This document shows, piece after piece, positions 37,936-46,919 of a stretch of 59,939 nucleotides of DNA (the first letter of the stretch is position 1; each line of letters starts with the position of its first letter). The notes under the pieces were generated by a model. The model did no database searches. It was given only the letters and a program-made list of their open reading frames with translations, and was not told the origin of the DNA. The translations under genes were made by a program, and so were the position numbers. Origin of the DNA: Pseudomonadota bacterium (GTDB lineage: Bacteria; Pseudomonadota; Gammaproteobacteria; Steroidobacterales; Steroidobacteraceae); the NCBI GenBank assembly GCA_021843755.1, contig JAKBWB010000048.1:1-59939 (forward strand), in the 5' to 3' direction.

Positions 37936-39537
37936 TCAGCCCTTGCGCGCGCGCAGGATGGCGAGGTAATTCCTGACCTGTTTCAGTTGCGCGCTGATGC
38001 GGGCGCGTTGCACATTGTTCAGGTTCGGCATCGTCAGGGCGATTTCAAACTGCTTCGCGGCGAGGGGCAGATTGCCCACGGCGAGCTGGTATTGGCCCAT
38101 GTCGGAGTAGGCCCCGCCGAGATCGCCGGCGGCGCCGGCGGCCCGCGCCGTAAGCCGGATCTCGCTCAGCGTCGGTTCCACGACATTGAACAGACTGTTC
38201 AGCATCCGATGTGCCTGGGCATATTTCCCGGCGAGCATCAGCGTCTGAGCGTAGCGCACAGTGACCGGCACATTGAGGGGAAACAGCCGCTTGGCTTGTG
38301 CGAACGTCGCCAGCGCTTGCCTCATCTGGCCCGCCTGTGCCTGAGCCTGGCCCAGGGCCGAGTAGAGCAGATGCAGCTCCGGATGCTCGTGGAGCAGGCG
38401 TGTCAAGATCGGCACGGCGCGCTTGGCTTGATCGTTGCGCATCAGCGCCAGGGCATACCCGTACTCGGTGCCGATGCTGTGAATGCCCGCGGCGATGCGC
38501 CGCGCGTAGTAGCGCTCGACGTGCTGGCTGGGCCGGGCGGTGATGACCCGTACGCGGGCCTTGATGATGTAATAATCGGGCGAGCTGGTGTCGGGTACCG
38601 GTGGGTATTGCGCCGCGTGCGCCTGGGAATAGGCAATGCGCTCGGCGGTCATCGGGTGGCCGATGAGTACCGCGGGAACCCAGGCGCCCTGCAGTCCCTG
38701 TAGCCTCATCAGCTTCTCGAACATCTGAGGCATGCCTTCGGGGTCGAAGCCCGCGGCGGCCATCAGCTCCAGACCGACGCGGTCGGCTTCCTCTTCCACG
38801 CTTCGGCTGTAATCGATCTGCTCCTGTTGGGCCAGGCCCTGCGAGGCAACCACGCCGCCTGCGATCGCCTGTCCGCCGCCGCCGCCGGCGACGCCGAGCA
38901 GGATGGCGGCGAACATGCCCGCCAGCGAATCGATATTGGCGTGCTGGGCGTTGAGGATCTTGCGCGCGATGTGGTTCTGCACTTCGTGCGCCGTCTCGTG
39001 GGCCATCACCGCGGCCAGCTGCGACTCGGTGTCGGTGAAGAGAATCAGGCCGGAGTTGATGAAGACGAAGTGGCCCAGAGCGGCCTCGGAGTTGACCACC
39101 GGCGTATTGATGCACAGATAGTGAAAGGTCGCCGCGCCCAGATGACTTTGCGCGGCGAGGCGCCTGCCGATCGAGTTCAGGTACTCTTCGACTTCGGGGT
39201 CCTGCAGGAGACGATGCTGCGCGCGCAGCTGCAGCATCATCTCGTAGCCGATCTGGTACTGCTCGTGGAACGGCAGGGCCGCGGAGGCGGGACTTCCCAG
39301 ACCGGGCAGCTGCGACTCCAGCGCCGAGGGCAGATCGGTGGTGAGCGGGATCGGCGGCAGCGGCGGGGGAGCGGCCGCGGAGGCCGTTGCCCGAGAATCG
39401 GCCGCGCCCGGCGGATGAGCGGCGTGAGAAGGGAGTGCCGCAGCAACGGCAGCGGGCGCGACGGTTGTGTTCAGGAAGGCGGCCAGCACCATCCATACGA
39501 TTGCGCGCATGCAGGTTGGACCTAAGGCGGCCGCCAT
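37936..39537 (-). CDS. bepA: Periplasmic M48 metalloprotease with TPR repeats (BepA-like)
   Basis: 533 residues from ATG 39537 (AGGA six bases upstream). Signal peptide, then a Pro/Ala-rich linker, then an M48 protease domain: zinc motif HETAH in AVMAHETAHEVQNH and the third ligand Glu in SVEEEADRVGLELM. The C-terminal half holds TPR-like helical repeats (YGYALALMRNDQAKRAVPIL, LYSALGQAQAQAGQMRQALA, AGAAGDLGGAYSDMGQYQLA). BepA-type proteins degrade stalled outer membrane proteins such as LptD and assist their folding. The gap to phoH (39538-39760) has no gene I can see. Confidence 0.9.
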   Translation of the reverse strand: MAAALGPTCMRAIVWMVLAAFLNTTVAPAAVAAALPSHAAHPPGAADSRATASAAAPPPLPPIPLTTDLPSALESQLPGLGSPASAALPFHEQYQIGYEMMLQLRAQHRLLQDPEVEEYLNSIGRRLAAQSHLGAATFHYLCINTPVVNSEAALGHFVFINSGLILFTDTESQLAAVMAHETAHEVQNHIARKILNAQHANIDSLAGMFAAILLGVAGGGGGQAIAGGVVASQGLAQQEQIDYSRSVEEEADRVGLELMAAAGFDPEGMPQMFEKLMRLQGLQGAWVPAVLIGHPMTAERIAYSQAHAAQYPPVPDTSSPDYYIIKARVRVITARPSQHVERYYARRIAAGIHSIGTEYGYALALMRNDQAKRAVPILTRLLHEHPELHLLYSALGQAQAQAGQMRQALATFAQAKRLFPLNVPVTVRYAQTLMLAGKYAQAHRMLNSLFNVVEPTLSEIRLTARAAGAAGDLGGAYSDMGQYQLAVGNLPLAAKQFEIALTMPNLNNVQRARISAQLKQVRNYLAILRARKG

Positions 39538-39760
39538 CGGTTTCCTTGTCACAACAGAAACTTGCGCATCGTGTCACGCGCCTGGAAGCGCAGTGTACCC
39601 GATCCCGTTGGCGCGGTAAGCCCGGGCAGTCGGCACCGCAGTCCAATGGCGCCGGGCGGCACTTGCGCCGGCAGAGCGCCACCAGCAGGAGCGGCAGCTG
39701 CGCGATTTGCGGCAGGTGCGGCGCGCGGCCCTGTGCGTATCGGTCAGTTCGAAATGACGA

Positions 39761-41176
39761 TCAGAGCGCGTCCGAGGCGAAATCCGCCAGGCGCGAGCGC
39801 TCGCCGCGGACCAGCGTGATATGGCCCGCGTGCGGCCAGGCGCGAAACCGGTTCACCACGTACGTGAGCCCCGAGGTCGTCTCGGTCAGATACGGGGTGT
39901 CGATCTGCGCGACATTGCCGAGGCAGGCGAGCTTGGTTCCCGGGCCGGCCCGGGTGACGAGCGCCTTCATCTGTTTTGGGGTGAGGTTCTGTGCCTCGTC
40001 CAGGATCAGGAAGCGGTTGAGAAAGGTGCGCCCGCGCATGAAATTGAGCGAGCGGATCTTGATGCGGTTGCGCAGCAGGTCATGAGTGGCGGCCCGGCCC
40101 CAATTGCCGCCTTCCTGCCCGCCGGTGAGCACCTCCAGGTTGTCCATCAACGCCCCCATCCACGGCTCCATTTTCTCTTCCTCGGTGCCGGGCAGGAAGC
40201 CGATATCCTCGCCGATCGGGATGGTGACGCGAGTCATGATGATCTCGGCGAAGCGGTTGCTCTCCAGCGTCTGCATCAATCCGGCCGCAAGCGTCAGTAG
40301 AGTCTTGCCCGTGCCGGCCGGCCCGAGCACCGTGACGAAGTCGATCTGCGGATCCATCAGCAGATTCAGCGCGAAGTTCTGCTCGCGGTTGCGCGCGGTG
40401 ATCCCCCAGATTCCGTGGCGCTCGTTGCGATGATCGCGCAACAGCTCGATCACCGCCCGTTCGTTCTCGATGCGCCGGACGATGCCCTCGATGCCCTGCT
40501 CGGCGGTCTGGTATACGCCCTGGTTGATCTGCCACTGCTCGACTTCGGGGCCGGAAATCTCGTAGAACGTGCGCTCGCCTTCCTTCCACGAGCGCATTCC
40601 CTGGCCATGGCGCTCCCAGAAGTCCGCCGGCAGCTCGGACATGCCGCCGAACAGCACGTCGGAATCCTCCAGAGTCTTGTCGCTGTAATAGTCCTCGACG
40701 TGCACGCCGAGCACGGCGGCCTTGATGCGCAGATTGATGTCCTTGGACACGAGAATCACTCTCGTGTCGGGAAGCTCGCGCTGCAGCGTCAGCGTCTGGG
40801 CCAGGATGGCGTTGTCGTTCCCGCCGGCCGGCAGAACCGGCGCCGCGGCGGGGAATCGTGTCTGGAAGTAGAGTCGTCCGGAACAGGGCGGCTTGCCGTG
40901 ATTGCCGGTGAAGCTCGCGGGCAGCGGCAGGCCCTGATCGATCTGCTCCTTGGTGGCCCCGCGCATCATGTCATCGAGGAACCGGCTCACTTGGCGCACG
41001 TTGCGCGAGGCTTCGGACATGCCTTTCTTGTGCGAGTCGAGTTCCTCGAGCACGACCATGGGCAGATACACATCGTGCTCTTCGAAGCGAAAGATGCAGG
41101 CCGGATCATGCATCAACACGTTGGTGTCGAGCACGAATATGCGCCGCTCGCCGCGCGCCTTGGGTCTCTTTGGCAT
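39761..41176 (-). CDS. phoH: PhoH-family ATPase with N-terminal PIN domain (PhoH2)
   Basis: 471 residues from ATG 41176 (MPKRPKARGE); a TTG at 41248 would overlap the bcp end. N-terminal PIN ribonuclease-like domain (RIFVLDTNVLMHDPACIF, YLPMVVLEELDSHKKGMSEA, VILVSKDINLRIKAAVLG) with acidic catalytic residues. The C-terminal PhoH ATPase domain has Walker A GPAGTGKTLLTLA and Walker B RFLILDEAQNLTPKQ. PIN-PhoH proteins are RNA-unwinding and cleaving enzymes. Neighbours bcp, gcvR and dapA match the order seen in Xanthomonads. Confidence 0.92.
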   Translation of the reverse strand: MPKRPKARGERRIFVLDTNVLMHDPACIFRFEEHDVYLPMVVLEELDSHKKGMSEASRNVRQVSRFLDDMMRGATKEQIDQGLPLPASFTGNHGKPPCSGRLYFQTRFPAAAPVLPAGGNDNAILAQTLTLQRELPDTRVILVSKDINLRIKAAVLGVHVEDYYSDKTLEDSDVLFGGMSELPADFWERHGQGMRSWKEGERTFYEISGPEVEQWQINQGVYQTAEQGIEGIVRRIENERAVIELLRDHRNERHGIWGITARNREQNFALNLLMDPQIDFVTVLGPAGTGKTLLTLAAGLMQTLESNRFAEIIMTRVTIPIGEDIGFLPGTEEEKMEPWMGALMDNLEVLTGGQEGGNWGRAATHDLLRNRIKIRSLNFMRGRTFLNRFLILDEAQNLTPKQMKALVTRAGPGTKLACLGNVAQIDTPYLTETTSGLTYVVNRFRAWPHAGHITLVRGERSRLADFASDAL

Positions 41177-41225
41177 CGGTTGCGTGTTGACCGCGATGTG
41201 AGCGGCCGCGCCCGAGGCGGCCGGT

Positions 41226-41693
41226 TCACAGAGCGCGGGCTGCTTCAAGCACCTGCTCCACGTGTCCGGGAACCTTCACCTTGCGCCATTCGTGGCGCAG
41301 CACGCCGCGCTTGTCGATCAGGAAGGTGCTGCGCTCGATCCCGAAGTACTTGCGCCCGTACAAGCTCTTCTCGCGGATGACGTCGAAGAGCCTGCAGACC
41401 CGCTCGTCGGCATCGCTCAGCAGCTCGAAGGGCAGGCGTTCCTGGCTCTTGAACTTCTCGTGCGAGGCGAGGCTGTCGCGCGAGATGCCGACCACGCGCG
41501 CGCCGGCCTTGAGGAACGCGGCGTGCCGGTCGCGAAAGTCCTGCGCCTCGCGCGTGCAGCCGGAGGTCATGTCCTTGGGATAAAAGTAAATGACGAGCGC
41601 CTTGCCGGCGGCGGCCTTGAGGCTGAACGTCTCGCCGCCGGTCGAGGGGAGGGAGAAATCGGGGACTCTGGTCCCGGGTTCGACTTTGGGCAT
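41226..41693 (-). CDS. bcp: Peroxiredoxin of the BCP/PrxQ group
   Basis: 155 residues. AhpC/TSA fold: VPDFSLPSTGGETFSL, LVIYFYPKDMTSGCTREAQD, VVGISRDSLASHEKF and FGIERSTFLIDKRGV. The peroxidatic Cys is in SGCTREAQ. Many BCPs have a resolving Cys five residues later (CxxxxC); here that position is Gln, so this is a 1-Cys type that must use an external thiol or another Cys. It reduces hydrogen peroxide and organic peroxides in the cytoplasm. It follows gcvR by 1 bp. Confidence 0.92.
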   Translation of the reverse strand: MPKVEPGTRVPDFSLPSTGGETFSLKAAAGKALVIYFYPKDMTSGCTREAQDFRDRHAAFLKAGARVVGISRDSLASHEKFKSQERLPFELLSDADERVCRLFDVIREKSLYGRKYFGIERSTFLIDKRGVLRHEWRKVKVPGHVEQVLEAARAL

Positions 41694-41694
41694 T

Positions 41695-42225
41695 CTAGGA
41701 TTTCACCGGTTCGAGAATGGCGTCAAGATTGAGCGAATCGCAGTAATCCATGAACTCTTCGCGCAGGTGGGCCACCGGGATCCGGCTCGGGACGTTCACG
41801 ATCATCTGGACGGAGAACATCGGCGCGCCGGTGTGGGCTGCCGGATAGCTGCGCGTGGACACCTCCGCGATGTCGATTCCACGGCTGGCGAAGAAGCCGG
41901 ACAAGCCGGAAACGATCCCGCTCTGATCGAGGCTGACCACGTCGATCGAGTACGGCAGCATGTCGGTGCGGGAGGGGCGCAGCTCGGTGCGTTTCAATTG
42001 CACGTTGAACGTGCCATTGCCCGACAAGCGCGCCAACTCGGATTCGAGTTTGGCAAGGGCGTGCCAGTTGCCCGAGACGAGCAGGAGCATCGCGAATTCG
42101 GTCCCCAGGGCCGCCATACGGCTCTCGGTGATGTTGCCCCCGCAGTCACTGATCACCCGGGTCAGCTCGTGGACCATCCCCGTCCTGTCGCTACCGATCG
42201 CCGAAACGGCCAGGTGCTGCTTCAT
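41695..42225 (-). CDS. gcvR: Glycine cleavage system regulator GcvR-like (double ACT)
   Basis: 176 residues built of two ACT domains: LAVSAIGSDRTGMVHELTRV with NITESRMAALGTEFAMLLL, then YSIDVVSLDQSGIVSGLSGF with DIAEVSTRSYPAAHTGAPMF. GcvR binds GcvA and responds to glycine in enterobacteria. Here it sits between bcp and dapA, the common gammaproteobacterial position; the regulatory role is by family only. Divergent from dapA. Confidence 0.88.
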   Translation of the reverse strand: MKQHLAVSAIGSDRTGMVHELTRVISDCGGNITESRMAALGTEFAMLLLVSGNWHALAKLESELARLSGNGTFNVQLKRTELRPSRTDMLPYSIDVVSLDQSGIVSGLSGFFASRGIDIAEVSTRSYPAAHTGAPMFSVQMIVNVPSRIPVAHLREEFMDYCDSLNLDAILEPVKS

Positions 42226-42381
42226 CGTATGTATCGCGCGGGCATTGCTGTGCTCGGGACGAGGAGTGTACCGGGAGAGTACCGTGCTGGCGACCGTCGC
42301 ATCGGGTCGGGCGCCTCGGTGCGCAAGGCGTCCGCGGCGCCTCGCAATCGGCTCGATAGCGGATATACTTCCAGGTGGTTC

Positions 42382-43344
42382 ATGCCTGTTCCCGCAGTCC
42401 TACGGTCGAAGCACCTCTTGAGCCCGCTCATCCCCCCTGCGACAGACAGTCGCGTGATCGCCGCAGTGGCCACCGGAAGCCTGGTCGCCATCGTGACGCC
42501 CATGAGTGCCGATGGAACGGTTGATTTCTCCGCATGGAAGGGGTTGATCGACTGGCACATCGAAAGCGGTACCCGCGCTGTCGTGGTCGGCGGCACGACG
42601 GGCGAATCGCCCACTTTATCGGAATCGGAGCTGCGCGAGCTGACGGAGCGGGCCTGTGAGGCCGCATCCGGCCGAATCGCGATCATCGCCGGGGCGGGCT
42701 CGAGCAGTACCGCTGTCACCGTGGCGCGCGTTCAATGGCTCTCGGGGCTGCCCATCGATGCGCTTCTGGTGGTGACGCCCGCGTACAACCGGCCGACGCA
42801 GGAGGGGCTGTACAGGCACTTCGCCGCCGTCGCCGAGGCGGCGGACAAGCCGCTGATTCTCTACAATGTTCCCGCACGCACCGCCGTGGACATGCTGCCC
42901 GAGACAACCGGGCGGCTCGCGCAACTCCCGGGCGTCGTGGCGATCAAGGAGGCTGTGCCCGGAGCCGAGCGGGTGCGGCGACTCCTGGCCAGCAGCCCCG
43001 CCGGATTTGTCGTTCTGAGCGGGGATGATGCCACCGCGCAGGAAGCCATTCTTGCGGGCGCCCGGGGCGTCGTTTCAGTGACCGCCAATGTCGCCCCCGG
43101 GGCGATGGCGGAGATGGTCGCCGCGGCGCTTGCGGGGGATGGCCCGCGGGCCGCCGAGCTGGATGCCCCGCTGCAGAGATTGCACCGAGCGCTGTTTCTC
43201 GAGGCCAATCCGATCCCCGTCAAATGGGCGCTGGCCGAACTCGGCCGCATCGGGCGCGGGATCCGGCTGCCGCTGACTGAGTTGTCCGAAGTCTATCGGC
43301 CGCAAGTGCGAGCGGCGCTGCAGGAGGCGGGGCTGATGGCCTGA
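42382..43344 (+). CDS. dapA: 4-hydroxy-tetrahydrodipicolinate synthase
   Basis: 320 residues from ATG 42382, supported by AGGTGG five bases upstream; GTG 42454 would give the more usual 296 residues. Class I aldolase fold: GSLVAIVTPMSADGTVDFSA, VVGGTTGESPTLSESE, TPAYNRPTQEGLYRHF, the Tyr in PLILYNVPARTAVDML, the Schiff-base Lys in GVVAIKEAV and LSGDDATAQEAILAG. Condenses pyruvate with aspartate semialdehyde for lysine and peptidoglycan synthesis. If translated from 42382 it carries a basic 25-residue N-terminal extension of unknown use. Confidence 0.93.
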   Translation: MPVPAVLRSKHLLSPLIPPATDSRVIAAVATGSLVAIVTPMSADGTVDFSAWKGLIDWHIESGTRAVVVGGTTGESPTLSESELRELTERACEAASGRIAIIAGAGSSSTAVTVARVQWLSGLPIDALLVVTPAYNRPTQEGLYRHFAAVAEAADKPLILYNVPARTAVDMLPETTGRLAQLPGVVAIKEAVPGAERVRRLLASSPAGFVVLSGDDATAQEAILAGARGVVSVTANVAPGAMAEMVAAALAGDGPRAAELDAPLQRLHRALFLEANPIPVKWALAELGRIGRGIRLPLTELSEVYRPQVRAALQEAGLMA

Positions 43345-43752
43345 GCCGCGGCGGGTCGGGCGACGGCCAGGGCCAGGATCTGTTGCATGATCCATGGAAT
43401 CTTGTGTATGTTTACGGGCTCGTATCGGCGAGACGGCTCGTTGAGCGCTCGGTCGTGCGGGGGAGTCGATCCCGCAGCACCAGACGAGCGCGGCGCTTGT
43501 GCGGAATCCATAAGGAACCTGCGGCGCAGGCAGGGGTCCGTGATAAGGCGCGAGACGATGTGTTCAAACCGCGCATGCCTGGTCCGGTTTTGCGGTTCCC
43601 CTTCCGAGGGCTGTGCTTGCAGCGTGAGGACTGCTGGGCTTGCAGGCTGCGGAACCCTCCCGCGGATCGCCATCACTACTGTTCGGGTGGCGTCGTAGAG
43701 ATGCATTCCGATTCCGCCGGAATGGGTTTTTATGGATTGAGGAACGGCATTG
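43345..43752. other. Intergenic region after dapA, no gene recognised
   Basis: About 400 bp. Frames on both strands are open by composition, without recognisable domains. No terminator with a T-run was found after dapA. Confidence 0.4.
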
Positions 43753-44070
43753 ATGCGATCGTCAGCGAGGAATTCGTTCGTGAAGTTCAGGGCTGCGTGG
43801 GTTCTAGCCGCCGTTGTGCCGGTGCTGTCGGGCTGTCAGGCCTGGCATGCCATCACCGCAAGGTCATGCACCAAGCCGCGGCATTACACGTTAGCCCGCA
43901 CTATTCCGCCGCTGAAGATCCCGATCGGCCTCGATGCGCCGGATACCCGTGACTCGCTGGTGGTGCCGTCGCTGAAAGGGCCGACGCCGCCGCCGCCAGC
44001 GGGACGGCCCTGCCTGGATGCGCCGCCCTCGTATTTCGTGGCGCACGCTCAGCCCAGCCCGCGGGACTGA
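43753..44070 (+). CDS. Small lipoprotein, unknown function
   Basis: 105 residues from ATG 43753; GTG 43780 (VKFRAAW) is an alternative start with its own GAGG. The lipoprotein signal ends in VPVLSGC. The mature part is short, with HYTLARTIPPLKIPIGLDAP and a Pro-rich tail (SLKGPTPPPPAGRPC). It occupies the place where bamC follows dapA in many gammaproteobacteria, and the DAPDTR segment resembles BamC's N-terminal region, but it is far too short for BamC. It could be a BamC-like N-terminal remnant or a separate lipoprotein. Confidence 0.6.
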   Translation: MRSSARNSFVKFRAAWVLAAVVPVLSGCQAWHAITARSCTKPRHYTLARTIPPLKIPIGLDAPDTRDSLVVPSLKGPTPPPPAGRPCLDAPPSYFVAHAQPSPRD

Positions 44071-44275
44071 GAGGCGCGCGAATCGGGCGGCCCACCTGCG
44101 GGTGCCGGCCCCATCGCGTATCATTCGTGCCCGATCCGGTACGGGTAGCTTGCGATGCATCAAGCAGAAGGCATGCTCGAGCGCCCGTAAGGTGTGCACG
44201 TTCCGTACGCGAACGATCCCGCAGGAAGGTGGGAGCTGGGTGCACGTCCAGGGACGGATACGAGGTTGGGTACGC

Positions 44276-44369
<94 letters not shown>

Positions 44370-44393
44370 ATCGAAGATCCCCTGTGAATCAAT

Positions 44394-44417
44394 AGGGTGG
44401 GTTCGAACCCACGAACA
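44394..44417. repeat. Inverted copy of the tRNA-Ser T arm
   Basis: The reverse complement of this 24-bp stretch equals tRNA positions 44335-44359 except for one missing T. It lies 27 bp past the tRNA end, so the two could form a long hairpin in precursor RNA or DNA. Confidence 0.75.
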
Positions 44418-44444
44418 TGGACAAGCGGGTTCGACAAACGCGCA

Positions 44445-44523
44445 GGAGCGCGTTTGGCCGGCGTCAGCCGGCCCGAAGGGCGCCGGCCAGGGAGGGCGCA
44501 GGCGCAATCCCACCCTCTCCGCC
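44445..44523. repeat. 79-bp direct repeat, left copy
   Basis: Matches 47274-47352 at 75 of 79 positions. Contains the palindrome GGCCGGC-GTCA-GCCGGCC, a further GGCGCCGGCC and, at its end, the tRNA 3' att core. Likely an attachment or recombinase-binding region. Confidence 0.85.
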
Positions 44524-44654
44524 AGCTCTGTCCGGTCCTGTCACGCACGACTGACAGACCCTGACAAATCAAAGGCTTGAGCGGTTGCCTGTCCCGCTCT
44601 GTCCATGCAAAATGCCACTCTCGGCCAAAAAGTACGCACGGTCTACGCACGGCA

Positions 44655-45701
44655 ATGGCATCGATTACGCACTACGGCGAGGGGTGGCGTGCCCACCTCT
44701 ACGCGGATGGGAAACGCGAATCGCGGTTCTTTCGCCTTCGCCGGGAGGCGGAGCGGTGGGCAGCGAAGCGCGAGGCCGAACTGCGCGGCGGGGGCACCGC
44801 GATCACCTTCGGCGAGGCCGCCGAGCGATGGTTGGCGCAGCACCTACCGGAGCTGAGCAACGCGAACAGCCAGCGTACGGTGGAGCAGTCGGTCCGGGAT
44901 TACGTCCTGCCGGTGATCGGCAAGCGGCGGCTCGACGAGCTTCGCCGGGGGGATCTGGTCGATCTGGTGCGCCGAGTGGCGGCGGCCGGGAAGGTGGAGA
45001 CCGCACACCGCCTCGGCCAGCGCATCCGCGCGATTCTCGATCATGCCGTGGACCACGGGGACATCGAATCGCATCCCGGCGCGGGACTCTCCCGGGTCCT
45101 GCCGGGGGTGGAGAAGACGCCGATGGCGGCGGTGACGCCGGCGGAATGACCGGCGCTGATGAAGGCCATCGACCGCTATCCGGAACCGGTCACCCGGCTG
45201 GGACTGCTGCTGCTGGCGCACACCTTCCTGCGTACGTCAGAGCTGCTCGGGGCGCAATGGGCGGAGATCCGCGACCCCGAGACCTGGGTGATTCCGGAGG
45301 AGCGCATGAAGCGGCGCATTCCGCACGTGGTGCCGTTATCTCGGCAGGTGAGAGCGATTCTCGAGGAGCTGCGCGCGATGACGGAAGAGGAGTCGCCCTA
45401 CATCCTGGCCTCGAACCAGAATCCGCGTTGCTCGATCTCGAACAACACCCTGCTGTTTGCGCTCTACCGGCTCGGCTACAAAGGCAAGATGACCGGTCAC
45501 GGGTTTCGTGCCGTCGCGAGTACCGTGCTCAATGAGAGCAGGCTGTGGGGGCGGGATGCGATCGAGCGTCAGCTCGCGCACAAGGAAACCGACGAGGTAC
45601 GCGAGGCGTACCACCGTGCGCAGTACCTGGATGAGCGGCGCAAGATGATGGCGTGGTGGAGCGATTATCTGGACGATAGCCGTTCCAGGACCCAGGAGTA
45701 G
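44655..45701 (+). pseudogene. Tyrosine-recombinase integrase (P4 type) with in-frame stop
   Basis: A single frame from ATG 44655 to 45701 is broken only by TGA at 45147-45149, between TPAE and PALMKAIDRY. The N-terminal part has the arm/core-binding region (TFGEAAERWLAQHLPELSNA). The C-terminal part keeps the catalytic residues: Arg in FLRTSELLGAQW, HGFR in MTGHGFRAVAST, His in QLAHKETDEV and Tyr in AYHRAQYLDERRK. Length without the stop (348 codons) is close to normal. It faces away from the tRNA and would have integrated the island at the tRNA 3' end. TGG to TGA is the simplest mutation. The part after the stop could be re-initiated at ATG 45159. Confidence 0.85.
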
Positions 45702-45889
45702 GGGATGCGGCCCGCCGCGACGAATGGCGGCTGCATCCGGCGCACCGTGCGCGAGGAGACGCCGAGGATCTCGCCGGCCTGCTCCAGAGTCAGCGTGCTT
45801 GCCACGGGTCGCTGGGCCAGTGCGCGCGCCACGGCATGCTCGATGAGCGCGGCCAGCTCGGACTCTGAAAGCATCACTGATCGGTCCAT
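45665..45889 (-). CDS. Excisionase/AlpA-like helix-turn-helix protein
   Basis: 74 residues from ATG 45889 (MDRSVMLSE). An N-terminal helix is followed by a short HTH: LTLEQAGEILGVSSRTVRRM, then GRIPYSWVLERL, which fits the MerR-like winged helix of excisionases. It overlaps the integrase 3' end tail-to-tail by 37 bp, the usual int/xis proximity. It may control excision or island genes. Confidence 0.65.
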   Translation of the reverse strand: MDRSVMLSESELAALIEHAVARALAQRPVASTLTLEQAGEILGVSSRTVRRMQPPFVAAGRIPYSWVLERLSSR

Positions 45890-45988
45890 GTTCCATTCCC
45901 CCCGGGCGGGGGATGCGACTTGGGCGGGCGCGTCGGCGGCGCGGGGATGTATTGGACGCGCGGAAAGCTCCGGCAATCAGGCCGGAGG

Positions 45989-46252
45989 TCAGTTTCCTCG
46001 GGTCGGTAGCACCCACCGGCTTGGCGGTTGACCTCGAGGCACGCGAATGCGGCGCCAGCCGGGCGCATTGCACCGGATGAAAATGTCGAGTCCGCCCAGT
46101 GGGGCATTGGCGGCATCCAGCGCATGCGTCTCGCGTCCCTGCCGACTCTCCGCCCATCCGAGGGTGCCGTGATGTCCGTCCAGCGCGTAGAGGTAGGCAC
46201 GGGCGGCACCGAGCAGGGCGAGCGCCACGGAACCGATCGCGGTGAGCCACAT
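45989..46252 (-). CDS. Hypothetical small membrane protein in the island
   Basis: 87 residues from ATG 46252. The N-terminal hydrophobic segment MWLTAIGSVALALLGAARAY could be a TM helix or signal; the rest (ALDAANAPLGGLDIFIRCNA) is globular-looking. No family recognised and no clear ribosome site, so the call is tentative. Confidence 0.35.
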   Translation of the reverse strand: MWLTAIGSVALALLGAARAYLYALDGHHGTLGWAESRQGRETHALDAANAPLGGLDIFIRCNAPGWRRIRVPRGQPPSRWVLPTRGN

Positions 46253-46266
46253 GGCGCGCAGCGCAG

Positions 46267-46338
46267 CGGGTCTGCTGCCCGCGGCGTGGAGCTGGCGGCT
46301 TCTCGCCGCTTGGCAGGAGCCCCCGCGCAGCAGACCCG
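46267..46338. repeat. 12-bp inverted repeat pair in the island
   Basis: CGGGTCTGCTGC (46267-46278) and its exact reverse complement at 46327-46338, 48 bp apart. Lies in the otherwise gene-poor stretch 46253-46502. Could be a recombinase arm site or a stem; no T-run. Confidence 0.6.
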
Positions 46339-46502
46339 AGGCCGGAAAGCTCGTGCCGCGTCGTCTATTGGAAGGGCCAGAAACTCGCGACTACCGCGAA
46401 GCGGTTCGACCTTCACGCCATGCCGAGAACCACTGCTCCGCATAGTTGAGCGCTACGCATCGTGGCCGGTCAGCGACTCTCGCATTCCGCAGCCGCAGCG
46501 GC

Positions 46503-46907
46503 TCATGCCGGCTTGCGCATTGCGTCCACGGCTGCGCGGGCGATAAACCCGGATCGGGTCTCACCTTGCTTTCTGGCGTAGGCATCGATTGCCCGTAGGA
46601 TACGCCGCGGTAACGTGATGTTGATCCGCGCGGCTTTGTCTCCGAGCTCGCTGACGTCGACATCGACCACGGCCCAAGTCCAACCGTGATAGCTGCGCTT
46701 CTTCTGAAGCTGCTGAATCGGTGTCGGTGCGGGGAATGCCCTGCCATCATCCAGCAGCCCTTCCAGGTGGAGCAGGATAGCCTCACGCGCATTGGTAAGC
46801 GCGTCATCCAGCGTATCGCCAGCAGAAAAGCAGCCGGGCAGATCCGGGACGACGGCACCGAACGCATGCTTGGCGTCACCAGTTTCAATGGCAATGGGAT
46901 AGCGCAT
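46503..46907 (-). CDS. hicB: HicB antitoxin
   Basis: 134 residues. The N-terminal HicB RNase H-like fold has the AFGAVVPDLPGCFSAGDTLD and DALTNAREAILLHLEGLLDD blocks. The C-terminal ribbon-helix-helix (KAARINITLPRRILRAIDAY) binds DNA. It neutralises HicA and represses the pair. Starts 12 bp after the hicA stop. Toxin-first order is normal for hicAB. Confidence 0.92.
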   Translation of the reverse strand: MRYPIAIETGDAKHAFGAVVPDLPGCFSAGDTLDDALTNAREAILLHLEGLLDDGRAFPAPTPIQQLQKKRSYHGWTWAVVDVDVSELGDKAARINITLPRRILRAIDAYARKQGETRSGFIARAAVDAMRKPA

Positions 46908-46919
46908 ATATTCAGTTCC

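Noticed and set aside
43383-43952. 189-residue plus-strand frame overlapping the small lipoprotein
   Set aside because: No start signal, no domain, and it is out of frame with the lipoprotein that has a clear lipobox.
44394-44530. Possible second tRNA after tRNA-Ser
   Set aside because: The tRNA-like pieces are an inverted T arm and a 3' end duplicate; no D arm or anticodon arm exists, so they are att-related repeats.
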